Shown: positions 15,528 through 23,008, numbered from the stretch's first letter. The stretch is 28,800 bases of DNA from Bradyrhizobium sp. (GCA_028290305.1 JAQGKC010000087.1:1-28800), one strand, 5' to 3'. Notes: generated by a model from the sequence alone, not told the origin. Made by a program: numbers and translations.

Positions 15528-15986
15528 TCAGGCCCTGACATTGGTGCTGCAGGACAACGCCTGCGGCGCGCGACGGCCGCCGGCGCCATAAGGCGATACG
15601 CTCGCGATCTGCTCACGGATGGCCTGCATGACTGCCTCGATCCGGCGGTTGCTGGCTTCGATCGCCGCGCGCAGCCGCATCAGGTTCTCGTCCATCGTGA
15701 CGCGCAGATTGAGGATCCTTTCCATGAGCTGCTCCCGCAAGAGCTTGTCCTGCACCTGGAGGCTCGCGGTCTTGGCCGCGCATTCAGCCACGCATTGCTC
15801 GAAGAGTTCGGCGAGCCTGTTCTTCTCGTCGACCTGCTTCAGGCGCGAAGCCGGCAGCCCCTTGGAGAGCTCGAGGTTTTCCTCAGCCACGACCACGATC
15901 AGTTCGTCGATCAGGGCAATCAGCGATTTGACGCGCAGATCGTGCGAAGAAGGATTGCTGGTCTGGACTTTGGGTGCCGGTGTCAT
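15528..15986 (-). CDS. flgN: FlgN-like flagellar export chaperone
   Basis: The 152-aa protein is predicted almost entirely helical: LIDELIVVVAEENLELSKGL (residues about 22-42), a second helix with KQVDEKNRLAELFEQCVAEC, and a long third helix to about residue 130. This is the shape of FlgN, the chaperone that holds FlgK and FlgL before export. In FlgN the start L-x-L-x-E-N followed by K-x-L is typical. The call rests on this pattern and on its position immediately before flgK and flgL. GGAG lies 8 nt before the ATG. The C-terminal tail (GAGGRRAPQALSCS) is low-complexity. Confidence 0.6.
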   Translation of the reverse strand: MTPAPKVQTSNPSSHDLRVKSLIALIDELIVVVAEENLELSKGLPASRLKQVDEKNRLAELFEQCVAECAAKTASLQVQDKLLREQLMERILNLRVTMDENLMRLRAAIEASNRRIEAVMQAIREQIASVSPYGAGGRRAPQALSCSTNVRA

Positions 15987-16005
15987 GTCGTCGCTCCGGT
16001 TGATG

Positions 16006-16278
16006 TTAGGTTTCGCGGCGATGCGGCAGGCGGACCGATCGCTCCACGCGTGTATAGGCGGTGATCGCGGTGACCCTGACCGCCGCCAGCTTCAATTCCT
16101 CGTCGAGCCGGGCGCATTCGCGCAGCAGCCGCCGTCGCACGGTTTCGATGTCGTCCATCAGGGCGATCAATTGTGCCCGGCCTTCCGCGCCGGCGCCGTC
16201 GGCGCGGATCTTCAGCCGCCGCAGCCGCCGCAACAGCGCCTCGCCTTCACCAAATCCGTCTTTTTTTCGATTTGCCAT
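16006..16278 (-). CDS. Hypothetical 90-aa helical protein in the flagellar operon
   Basis: This basic, helix-rich small protein is not recognised. It is dominated by Arg/Leu/Glu heptad-like stretches (ALLRRLRRLKIRADG, IETVRRRLLRECARLDEELK), with no signal peptide and no membrane segment. Its start follows the flgE stop by 2 bp and its stop precedes the flgN-like start by 19 bp, so it should be cotranslated with them. Coding is supported by the tight spacing and a GAGCAGGT site upstream of the ATG. Possible roles are an adaptor or coiled-coil partner of the hook/HAP export step; that is inference. Confidence 0.6.
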   Translation of the reverse strand: MANRKKDGFGEGEALLRRLRRLKIRADGAGAEGRAQLIALMDDIETVRRRLLRECARLDEELKLAAVRVTAITAYTRVERSVRLPHRRET

Positions 16279-16280
16279 GG

Positions 16281-17603
16281 CTACCTGCTCACCGCCGAGA
16301 TCAGCGTGTCGAACATCTTGTTGACTGTCGTGATCACTTGCGAGGCGGCCGAATAAGCCTGCTGAGCCGAGATCATGTTGCTGAACTGGCCGCTGGTATC
16401 GGTGGTGCTCGATTCGAGTTCGCTGCCGAAGATTGTGCCGGCACCGTTGGTGCCCGATATTTCCACCGACGCATTCCCCGAGGCCTGCGTCGACGTGTAC
16501 ATGCCGTCGCTTTGCGCCGCGAGTCCGTTGGGGTCGTTGAAGGTCGCGACCGCGATCTTGTAGATCGGAATGGTTTGGCCGTTGGAATAGGTCGCTTCGA
16601 CGGTCCCGCTTCCATCCGTGGCGATGGAAATGCTGCTCAGCGTGCCGAAGGGTAGACCGTCTGTGTTGATGGTCGCGTTGGTGATCGTCGGCGCGGTGTC
16701 ACCCGACGCACCCGACGCCAACTGGCTAAGGCCGTCAGTCTTCCCCGGCGTGCCGAAATTCAGGGCGATGGCCGTACTCGGGTCGGTAGCCGCAGCGCCG
16801 GCCTGCATATTCGCCGCGCCGTCTGTCCAGCCGGTAATCGAGAGGGTCGGCGAAGCCGGCGTGGTGCTGGCGAGCGAACCGTCGGAGTTGAAGTTGATCG
16901 TAACGGTCGCCGGGGTGGTGGTGGTGCCGGTCTTCACGGTCGAGTCCGACGCCGATGTCGGATCGCCGAAAGTGGCGGTCCACTGGTTTGCGACGGTGCT
17001 ATCCTTGGTCCAGGTGATCTGGACCGAGCTCTGCGTGCCCAGAGAATCGGTCACCGTCATCGAGCTGGTGAACGTGGAACCGGGCGCGGCGTCGGCCGGA
17101 AGGTTCGCCGCGATCGTGGACTTCGTGCTGGCGGCGGCGCTGGTGGCGGCGACCTCGGTGTTGATGTTCGTCAGGCCGGCAGGGGACGGATCGCCGACGA
17201 TATTGCCGCTCGCATCGGTACGCCAGCCCTCCAGGAAAAAGCCGTTATTCTCGAGCATGCCGTTCTTGTCCGGCACGAACGCGCCGTTGCGGGTATAGAA
17301 GGTGTTGCCGCTCGCATCCTTTGTGACAAAGAAGCCGGCGCCCTTGATCGCGACGTCGGTCGGATTGGCAGTCGCCGCCAGCAGCCCTTGCTGGGTGATG
17401 TTGGCGCGGCCGTTAACCGAGACGCCGCCGGAGGAATATGACGATAAGGTGCTCGACGCGGTCACCATGTCCTCGAACATCGCGGACGTGGTCTTGTAGC
17501 CGACCGTGTCCGCGTTGGAGATATTATCGCTGATCATCGCCAACGACTGACTCTGCGCATTGAGCGCCGAGACAGCCGAGGAAAGTGCGCCAGTAAGACT
17601 CAT
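16281..17603 (-). CDS. flgE: Flagellar hook protein FlgE
   Basis: The 440-aa protein builds the flagellar hook. The N-terminal rod/hook motif is clear (MSLTGALSSAVSALNAQSQS, then MISDNISNADTVGYKTTSAM, residues 23-43), followed by the flagellar basal-body protein pattern FFVTKDASGNTFYTRNGAF and, at about 300-360, the FlgE-type segment DGSGTVEATYSNGQTIPIYK and VATFNDPNGLA. The C terminus is NMISAQQAYSAASQVITTVN followed by KMFDTLISAV. CGGAG lies 8 nt before the ATG. It starts 19 bp after flgD. Length is typical of alphaproteobacterial FlgE. Confidence 0.93.
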   Translation of the reverse strand: MSLTGALSSAVSALNAQSQSLAMISDNISNADTVGYKTTSAMFEDMVTASSTLSSYSSGGVSVNGRANITQQGLLAATANPTDVAIKGAGFFVTKDASGNTFYTRNGAFVPDKNGMLENNGFFLEGWRTDASGNIVGDPSPAGLTNINTEVAATSAAASTKSTIAANLPADAAPGSTFTSSMTVTDSLGTQSSVQITWTKDSTVANQWTATFGDPTSASDSTVKTGTTTTPATVTINFNSDGSLASTTPASPTLSITGWTDGAANMQAGAAATDPSTAIALNFGTPGKTDGLSQLASGASGDTAPTITNATINTDGLPFGTLSSISIATDGSGTVEATYSNGQTIPIYKIAVATFNDPNGLAAQSDGMYTSTQASGNASVEISGTNGAGTIFGSELESSTTDTSGQFSNMISAQQAYSAASQVITTVNKMFDTLISAVSR

Positions 17604-17622
17604 AATCGAACTCCGAATGCTG

Positions 17623-18279
17623 TCAGGACATGACGCCGATGATGTCGCTCGCGCTGACCGGAATGCCGTTCACCGTGAGCGATGGAATGCTGGTTGAGGT
17701 ATCGATGCCGGTCACGACGCCGGTGGTCGTGGGGTAGTTGAAAACCGAGTTGCCGACGGCATCGGTCGCGGTCACCGAGATCGTGTATTTGCCGCCGTCG
17801 GGGAGCTGCTTGCCGCTCGAGTCCTTGCCGTCCCAGGTGAAGGTGCTGTCTCCGGAATTTCCGGTACCGGTGCCTGTGAACACCGTCGCACCCGCCGCGT
17901 CCTTGATGGTGATCGAGACATCGGTTGCGGTCGCTGAGAGCGAGTAGCCGTAGGTCGCCGAGCCGCTCGTCAACACCGCGGTATCGGTCTTCGCTTCGAC
18001 CTTGTGGCCGATGTAGTTGACTGAATTGAGCGTCACGAGGCTGGAGAACGCGCCGGCCAGCGCATTCAAGCTGCTGTTGATCGACTGCTGCTGCGAAAAA
18101 TTCGCATAGGACGTCATCTGGTTGATGAAGTCGGTCACGCTGGTCGCGTTGAGCGGATCCTGGTTCTGCAATTCGCTGACGAGCAGGCTGAGAAAGTCCT
18201 GTGAACTGAGGCCGCTCGACGGCGAACTCGCCGAGGACGAGCCGCTGCCCGACGATGAGCCCACTCCGGAAACGCCCAT
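17623..18279 (-). CDS. flgD: Flagellar hook-capping scaffold protein FlgD
   Basis: The 218-aa protein caps the growing hook. The N-terminal FlgD region is clear: LSSQDFLSLLVSELQNQDPL and the FINQMTSYANFSQQQSINSS block at residues about 25-65. The FlgD Tudor-like/Ig domain follows (TFTWDGKDSSGKQLPDGGKY), with the characteristic W-D-G-x-D-x-x-G-x-x-L-P-x-G-x-Y. The N terminus is preceded by a Gly/Ser-rich segment (SSSGSGSSSASSPSS). The start at 18279 is preferred over an open-frame extension to 18354 because the extension reads through a GC palindrome and lacks domain content. First gene of the flgD-to-flgL run. Confidence 0.9.
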   Translation of the reverse strand: MGVSGVGSSSGSGSSSASSPSSGLSSQDFLSLLVSELQNQDPLNATSVTDFINQMTSYANFSQQQSINSSLNALAGAFSSLVTLNSVNYIGHKVEAKTDTAVLTSGSATYGYSLSATATDVSITIKDAAGATVFTGTGTGNSGDSTFTWDGKDSSGKQLPDGGKYTISVTATDAVGNSVFNYPTTTGVVTGIDTSTSIPSLTVNGIPVSASDIIGVMS

Positions 18280-18299
18280 GAAAAACCCCGTCTCGCTTC

Positions 18300-18315
18300 G
18301 CCGCGCATGCGCGGC
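18300..18315. promoter_or_regulatory. Perfect 16-bp palindrome in the flgD leader
   Basis: GCCGCGCATGCGCGGC is fully self-complementary and lies about 20 bp upstream of the flgD start codon, inside the presumed 5' leader. It could be an operator or a short RNA hairpin near the ribosome-binding site. A GC-rich palindrome of this length can arise by chance in GC-rich DNA, so support is limited. Confidence 0.3.
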
Positions 18316-18565
18316 CGAAGGCTGATTGCAGTCGTGAAGTCGTCTGCAGATCAAACGGACGGCACATCTAATTCAGGCGCGGATTCATGCGGCGGAATTG
18401 CTTGAGAACGCGGCAGAATTTGCCGCCCGGCCGGCGCGCGAATGAACGCGCCGTTGCTGCCTGGCGCGCACGATCGTGGCGGCGAACTCGCCGCGATCAG
18501 AGGTCGGAAAGTTGGGAGATCAGGCGCTGAAAGGAGGCTGTCGCGACCGCGCCGGCGAGCCTCAG

Positions 18566-18647
18566 CAGGCAAGTCTTAACTGGCAAGTCTCAAACTGGCA
18601 GGTCTTAACTGGTAAGCCCAGCCGGCACGTCCCACTGGCAAGTCTTA
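18566..18647 (-). repeat. Six imperfect 13-15-bp tandem repeats at a stop codon
   Basis: Units on the plus strand resemble CTGGCAAGTCTTAA and begin at 18566, 18580, 18595, 18609, 18622 and 18635. Units 1-3 and 6 are close to each other and units 4-5 are diverged. The last unit contains the stop codon (18645-18647) of the minus-strand gene at 18645-18935, so the array forms the start of its 3' untranslated region. The unit is unrelated to the array at 8751-8822 but has the same period. Confidence 0.8.
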
Positions 18648-18935
18648 GTTGGAGTGGGTGACGCCTGCGGAAACCTTCGCCGTCTCGTCTTCGCCGCGCG
18701 GCGCTTCGGCATTCAGCTTGGCGGCAGCGGTGACGATGCGATCGGCCAATCCCGCCGGAGCACGAACCGGCGGTCCTGCAAGCGCGTAACGAAGCGTGCG
18801 CGCCTCCTCGAGCAACGCCCGTGCTTCGCACGACGATGCAAGCAGCTCGGCGGCGGCCACACGTTGACCGTCGGGCCAGCGGGACATGTCCTCGCCGAGC
18901 CGGTCGATCGTATCTTCGAACTCGCTGACGTTCAT
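18645..18935 (-). CDS. Small hypothetical protein with DMSRWP motif
   Basis: The 96-aa soluble, helical protein (MNVSEFEDTIDRLGEDMSRW, then AAAELLASSCEARALLEEARTLRYAL) has no signal peptide or membrane segment. Small proteins with a similar F-E-x-x-L-x-x-x-G-x-D-x-S-R-W-P start occur, as I recall, beside ECF sigma factor genes in alphaproteobacteria, where they are unnamed; this is memory rather than a search. Here it lies between fliS and flgD, 3.4 kb downstream of the ECF gene on the same strand. The ATG at 18935 places the motif near the N terminus; an earlier ATG at 18968 is possible. Function unknown; a regulator of the sigma factor is one hypothesis. Confidence 0.6.
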   Translation of the reverse strand: MNVSEFEDTIDRLGEDMSRWPDGQRVAAAELLASSCEARALLEEARTLRYALAGPPVRAPAGLADRIVTAAAKLNAEAPRGEDETAKVSAGVTHSN

Positions 18936-19034
18936 CGTCCGCTCAATCCAGGTGCCCAGGACTGTCATAAAGCATTCCCAGGCAACGCGGAATCGATTTC
19001 CGCCGGCGCGGCATTGGACCGCAGCCAGCTACCG

Positions 19035-19097
19035 CTGGCTGAAGGTTTTGGCCTTCTCGCCAGTTACTTTTGACCTATTGCCGCGCTGCAATAGGTC
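19035..19097 (-). other. Two hairpins after fliS, including a 26-bp near-perfect palindrome
   Basis: The first dyad (19072-19097) has arms GACCTATTGCCGC and GCTGCAATAGGTC that match at 12 of 13 positions. The second (19035-19063) pairs CTGGC and GAAGG with CCTTC and GCCAG around a small loop with bulges. On the minus strand both follow the fliS stop, 35 bp away, so they may end or stabilise the flagellin-fliD-fliS message. Neither has a U-tract on that strand, so classic intrinsic termination is not shown. The long dyad could instead be a protein-binding site. Confidence 0.45.
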
Positions 19098-19131
19098 GCA
19101 TCCAGATGATTCGCCGGCTCGGAACGGCGAC

Positions 19132-19563
19132 TCAGCGGCGCGCAGGCGATTCGCTGGAACCGGATTTTGCCGCCTTGCCGGCGGCCGCGTCGACGAATTC
19201 CCAGGCGTCGCGCAGTTCCGAAAGACTCGCAACGATGCGCCGAAAACACTCCGGCGCCTGAGGCCGTCCGTAGGAACGCAAGCAAGCCAGGATAAGCAAG
19301 TTGTAGGTCCGATAGAGCCGCTCGGCCAACTCGCCTCCGCGGGCAGAGTCGAGATGATGACTGAGGCCACGCAGGATCGCGGTTGCCCGCGTCAGGTGTT
19401 CGTAACCCTCCTCGAACCGTTTTGCCTGCTGGGCTTCCGATGATTTCTGCAAGAAGGTGATCGCGCCATTGAGAAGCACGACCACGGCCTTGAGCGGAGG
19501 CACCGCCACGGCAGCGCTGCGATAGGCCTGATGAGCGTGATAAGCCGCCGAACTTTGTGTCAT
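19132..19563 (-). CDS. fliS: Flagellin export chaperone FliS
   Basis: The 143-aa helical protein matches FliS, which binds the C-terminal end of flagellin in the cytoplasm to stop premature assembly. It has the usual N-terminal pattern A-x-x-A-Y-R-x-x (AYHAHQAYRSAAVAVPP), then KAVVVLLNGAITFLQKSSEA and the helix FEEGYEHLTRATAILRGLSH, then RLYRTYNLLILACLRS. The start codon overlaps the fliD stop (TGATG), so translation is likely coupled. A polar, basic C-terminal tail (AGKAAKSGSSESPARR) extends it slightly. FliS beside fliD is the arrangement of many bacteria but not of flaF/flbT-type rhizobial flagellin loci. Confidence 0.88.
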   Translation of the reverse strand: MTQSSAAYHAHQAYRSAAVAVPPLKAVVVLLNGAITFLQKSSEAQQAKRFEEGYEHLTRATAILRGLSHHLDSARGGELAERLYRTYNLLILACLRSYGRPQAPECFRRIVASLSELRDAWEFVDAAAGKAAKSGSSESPARR

Positions 19564-21260
19564 CAGTTGTTGCTCTTTGCGTTGAGGAGCGCGGTGAGAT
19601 AGTTCAACGTGTTGTTGGCGGCCGCGATGGCCGACTGGTACTTGGCGTATTGCGCTTCGAGCTGGGTCTGAAACGTCGCCGCCGCGGTGCCGATGTCGAT
19701 GACGTTCTGCTGCATCGTGGTGTCTTGCGTCTGCAGGCCTTCGATCAGCATCTGGAACGAGCCGTTGATGGTGGTGTCGGAAGCATTCTTGGCGATCTGG
19801 GCAATCTGCGTCGCAAGGCCCGACGTGGAGGTCACTGCGATCGACTGCGACGTCGAGCCGGTATAGGCGAACGCCATGCCGGCATAGATCGTCCCGGTGT
19901 TGCCGATGATGCTGTTGCCCTTGACCGTGAACAGTGAATTGTCCCCGCCGACGGACGCGCCCGTGAGATTGCCGGAAGAGTCGACCGTCAAGTCCAGAGT
20001 AAACGACTCGGGCGACGTGCCGGTATTGACGACCTTGAGCTGGCTCGACGACGTCTTTGTTTGCGCCGACAGCAACGCGGTCACGCCGCTCAAATTTGTG
20101 CTCAGGGCCGTGGATAGCTGGCCGCCATCGATCTCGAGCTCATTATTGTCCGGGTTAAACGACAAGCCGATATCCGCCATCGTGAGACCGTCCACGGCCG
20201 TGCCCAGCACCTGCTGCATTTGCGTCATGACGTCCCGCATGGTGCCGTCGCCGAACAGCAGCGCGCTCGATGCCGCCGTGCCGTCCGAGTTGGTCGCCTG
20301 CTGGGCGATCACGTCATCGCGAAACGCGTTGTAGTCGTTCGCGAAGGTCGTCAGCGCGGTGGTGATCTTGTCGGTGTCGGCGCCGATGCTGATGTTCACC
20401 GTCGCGCCGTTCGGCGTCGGCTGCAGCAGACTGAAATGGACACCGCTCAGCACATCGGAGATATCGTTGGTGTTGCGGGTGAGCGCGATGCCGTCAAGCG
20501 TGAATTTAGCCGGTTGGGCCGCCTGCGAGACGTTCGAAAAGGCCCCGCTGCTGTCGGTGACGCCGAGCTTGTTGAAGATATCGTCTCCTGACGTCGAGGA
20601 ATAGCTGATGTTGACTGCATCCTGGGTGCCGCTCAGCACCAATTCGAAGGAGCCGCTGGAGACCTGGAAAATCGACGCCTCGACGTTGGTGGTCGACGTC
20701 TGGCCGTTGATGGCGTCGGCGATATCCTGCAAACTCATCCCGCTTGTGATCGAGATGCTTGCGGAACTGCCGCCGGCAAGGCCAAGCGAAAACGTTCCGG
20801 AAAAACCAAGCGCCGAGGTCTGGCTCGACTGCGTGGCCCCGAGGACCTTCTGCGCTGTGGCGATCTGGCCGATCTGCAGGGTGTGATCGCCGGTCGCGGA
20901 ACCGTTGTCGATGGTCATCGACAGCGCCGAGGAGGCGCTGACGTCGCCTGTCGAACTGATGGTGGCTGCGCGCGTGGCGAACGCGTTGTCGGTCAACGGA
21001 TTGATCACCGAGGTACTGAGGGCGGTGAGGTCCGAAGCCAACTTCGCGAGGTCGGTCTGCAGCTTCTGATAGGCCGCGATCTTGTTCGTGTTGACGTTGA
21101 TCTTGTCGGAGATGACGGTCGCTTGGGCCATCTTGGCGTTGACCGCGGCCTGGATCAGCGCATTCCAGTCGATCCCGCCGGTGTTCACGCCGCTGCTGCC
21201 GGAGACCGCCCCCGCCGAATTCGAAGTGTTGCCGCTCGAACCGGCACCGCTCACCGTCAT
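19563..21260 (-). CDS. fliD: Flagellar filament cap protein FliD (HAP2)
   Basis: The 565-aa protein is the cap that promotes flagellin insertion at the filament tip. After a Gly/Ser/Asn-rich start, the FliD_N domain is visible (GGIDWNALIQAAVNAKMAQA, with coiled-coil KINVNTNKIAAYQKLQTDLA). FliD_C follows in the second half (FANDYNAFRDDVIAQQATNS, then GDGTMRDVMTQMQQVLGTAV and GLTMADIGLSFN). It ends with a helical segment AQYAKYQSAIAAANNTLNYL and LTALLNAK. It is longer than enterobacterial FliD (about 460 aa), with the extra length in the central domains. It begins 62 bp after the flagellin stop, behind a strong hairpin, and overlaps fliS by one base. Confidence 0.88.
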   Translation of the reverse strand: MTVSGAGSSGNTSNSAGAVSGSSGVNTGGIDWNALIQAAVNAKMAQATVISDKINVNTNKIAAYQKLQTDLAKLASDLTALSTSVINPLTDNAFATRAATISSTGDVSASSALSMTIDNGSATGDHTLQIGQIATAQKVLGATQSSQTSALGFSGTFSLGLAGGSSASISITSGMSLQDIADAINGQTSTTNVEASIFQVSSGSFELVLSGTQDAVNISYSSTSGDDIFNKLGVTDSSGAFSNVSQAAQPAKFTLDGIALTRNTNDISDVLSGVHFSLLQPTPNGATVNISIGADTDKITTALTTFANDYNAFRDDVIAQQATNSDGTAASSALLFGDGTMRDVMTQMQQVLGTAVDGLTMADIGLSFNPDNNELEIDGGQLSTALSTNLSGVTALLSAQTKTSSSQLKVVNTGTSPESFTLDLTVDSSGNLTGASVGGDNSLFTVKGNSIIGNTGTIYAGMAFAYTGSTSQSIAVTSTSGLATQIAQIAKNASDTTINGSFQMLIEGLQTQDTTMQQNVIDIGTAAATFQTQLEAQYAKYQSAIAAANNTLNYLTALLNAKSNN

Positions 21261-21285
21261 GATTACACGTCCGTCTTGAGAGGGA

Positions 21286-21310
21286 CCGGGCCGGCATCAT
21301 GCCGGCCCGG
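21286..21310 (-). terminator. Strong hairpin between flagellin and fliD
   Basis: A 25-nt inverted repeat with arms CCGGGCCGGCAT and ATGCCGGCCCGG lies 11 bp beyond the flagellin stop. The stem is 10-12 bp and almost all G-C. The minus-strand sequence that follows (GTCCCTCTC) has no U-run, so it may be an attenuator or a 3' stabiliser of the abundant flagellin mRNA that lets lower amounts of fliD-fliS message through. That role is inferred. Confidence 0.55.
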
Positions 21311-21321
21311 CTCGTCGTTCG

Positions 21322-22158
21322 TCAGCCCAGCAGCTTGAGCAGAGTCTGCGGGATGCTGTTCGCCGCGACTTCGGCCGACACAGCCGCCGAGGTTTTCACT
21401 TCCGCCGACGACAACGCGGCCTGCTCAGCGGCAACGTCGACGTCCCTGATCGCCGAATTGGCGGCCTGCAGGTTCTGGGTCTGGGTCGAGATCGAATCGG
21501 CGCTGAAAGCGAACCGCGACTCGCGAGCACCGATGTCGGCGCGGGCGGTGGAGACTTTATCGATCGCACTGTCCAGCACGCTCAGTGCCGAGGTCGCTCC
21601 GCTCTGGGTGCTCACGTCGAGCACGCTCACACCGAGCGCGCTGGAGGTCAGGGTTGCCAGCGAGATCGAAATGGTGTCGCTGCCCGAAGAGCCGACCAGC
21701 ACCGAAACAGCCGCCGCGCCCGTCCCAGAGAACGGGCTGCCAGCGCCGAGCAGGCTCTGGCCGCTATAGCGCGTGCCGCTGGCGATCGAGTCGATTTCAC
21801 TGATGAGCTGCGAGAATTCCGATTCGATGAAGCCGCCGCTGGAGCCGACCGTCGTGCCGGAGGCAGCTTGAGAAGCCAGCGACTTCGCACGGGCCAGGAT
21901 GTCGCTGATGTTGGAGGCGCCGCCGTCGGCGGTCTGCAGCATCGCGGTCGCCTGCGCAGCGTTGGTCGAAGCCTGCTGCAGCGTGGTGATGTCGGAGGAA
22001 ATACGGGTCGAGATCGCGAGGCCGGCAGCGTCATCCTTGGCATTGACGATGCGCGAGCCGCTCGCCAACTGGGACAACGCGCTGGTTTCCTGCTGCGAGT
22101 TGATGTTGAGGTAACGAACCGCGTAGTTCGCCGCCAAGTTGGTCGTGATTGCAACCAT
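21322..22158 (-). CDS. fliC: Flagellin
   Basis: The 278-aa filament subunit has a canonical N-terminal D0/D1 region (MVAITTNLAANYAVRYLNIN, then QLASGSRIVNAKDDAAGLAI, then QASTNAAQATAMLQTADGGA) and a C-terminal D1/D0 region (ARADIGARESRFAFSADSIS, then NLQAANSAIRDVDVAAE, ending SIPQTLLKLLG). The central D2/D3 part is short and Ser/Gly/Thr-rich (SGTTVGSSGGFIES, GSGSDTISIS). The C-terminal DVDVAAEQAALSSAEVKTSA departs from the usual D-x-D-x-A-E-E-x-x-x-L pattern. The start at 22158 has AGGAG about 8 nt upstream; an open frame to 22197 is not used. Small size (about 28 kDa) is close to lateral-type rather than thick subpolar flagellins of Bradyrhizobium, but the flaF/flbT genes that often sit beside such flagellins are absent here. 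Confidence 0.93.
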   Translation of the reverse strand: MVAITTNLAANYAVRYLNINSQQETSALSQLASGSRIVNAKDDAAGLAISTRISSDITTLQQASTNAAQATAMLQTADGGASNISDILARAKSLASQAASGTTVGSSGGFIESEFSQLISEIDSIASGTRYSGQSLLGAGSPFSGTGAAAVSVLVGSSGSDTISISLATLTSSALGVSVLDVSTQSGATSALSVLDSAIDKVSTARADIGARESRFAFSADSISTQTQNLQAANSAIRDVDVAAEQAALSSAEVKTSAAVSAEVAANSIPQTLLKLLG

Positions 22159-22204
22159 GTTGAGAACTCCTGTGATGATGGGCAAGACATGCCGCATCGG
22201 GGAA

Positions 22205-22231
22205 GGGACTGACGACGGCGCGTGTCAGCCC
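22205..22231 (-). terminator. Weak hairpin downstream of the ECF sigma gene
   Basis: GGG-A-CTGAC and GTCAG-CCC can pair around a 9-nt loop, giving an 8-bp stem with a bulge in the 142-bp gap between the sigma factor and flagellin. There is no U-tract. It could separate the two transcription units or belong to the flagellin leader. No clear sigma28, sigma54 or ECF-type promoter motif was found for flagellin in this gap. Confidence 0.25.
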
Positions 22232-22300
22232 CGTCTGTCCGCTCAAACGCGACGGCGGGCAGCGATCAGGCGATAAATTTTGCGAACGAAGAAACTATGG

Positions 22301-23008
22301 TTAGCAATCGGTGAATGCGCCGCGGATGTCGCGCTCGTGCCTGCGTAGCAATTCACGCAGTTGCTGCCGGCCTCGCTTCAACAGCGACTCGACTGCGGAC
22401 ACCGTCGTATCCATCACTTCGGCGATCTCGCCGTTGCTCATGTTCTCATGATAGGAAAGGATCACGGCGACGCGCTGCTGTTCGGGCAAGCGCAGCATCG
22501 CCGCCTCCAGGAGATCGTTGACCTCGTTGCGCTCGATGACCGAGCTTGCATCCGGCTGCTTGTCGGCGACTTCCGGCACGGTGTCGACGTTCTCGGTGCG
22601 GGGCTTGCGCCGCAGGTCGATGCAGCGGTTGCTGACGACTCGATAGAGCCAGGTCGAGAACTTGGCGCGGCCGTGCTGCCATTGGCCGCGATGCGTCCAG
22701 ACCTTGAGCATGGTGTCCTGCACCACATCCTCGGCGTCGGCCGCGTTGCCGACGATCCGCAATGCAATGGCGTAGGCGCGATCGATGTGCCGCTCAACCA
22801 GAAGACGAAATGCCGCCTCATCGCTAGCGGCGAGACGATCCAGCAGCTCCTTGTCTTCATCGAAGACGATGGCGTCGGCGACCGGCGCATTGTCCGGCAC
22901 GGTCGCGACCGACTCGCTCCAGGGCACCACCGTCACGTCCCCGGGCGCCGCAGCCGCCTTGCCGGACTCGAGTTCGGCGGGAGCCCTGACATCAAGCGCG
23001 TAGCTCAT
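22301..23008 (-). CDS. ECF-family RNA polymerase sigma factor
   Basis: The 235-aa protein has only the sigma2 and sigma4 domains of an extracytoplasmic-function sigma factor. Sigma2 is at about 66-135 (AFRLLVERHIDRAYAIALRI, then NAADAEDVVQDTMLKVW and FSTWLYRVVSNRCIDLRRK). Sigma4 with its helix-turn-helix is at about 174-218 (LPEQQRVAVILSYHENMSNG, then EIAEVMDTTVSAVESLLKRG). A 65-residue N-terminal extension, unusual in length, contains a Pro/Ala/acidic stretch (APGDVTVVPWSES). The start at 23008 has TTGGAG about 7 nt upstream; an open frame to 23044 is rejected. It is the first gene of the flagellar strand, 142 bp before flagellin, and diverges from the HAD-family gene. No membrane anti-sigma gene is adjacent. 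Its regulon is unknown; the flagellar genes and the divergent cluster are the obvious candidates. Confidence 0.88.
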   Translation of the reverse strand: MSYALDVRAPAELESGKAAAAPGDVTVVPWSESVATVPDNAPVADAIVFDEDKELLDRLAASDEAAFRLLVERHIDRAYAIALRIVGNAADAEDVVQDTMLKVWTHRGQWQHGRAKFSTWLYRVVSNRCIDLRRKPRTENVDTVPEVADKQPDASSVIERNEVNDLLEAAMLRLPEQQRVAVILSYHENMSNGEIAEVMDTTVSAVESLLKRGRQQLRELLRRHERDIRGAFTDC

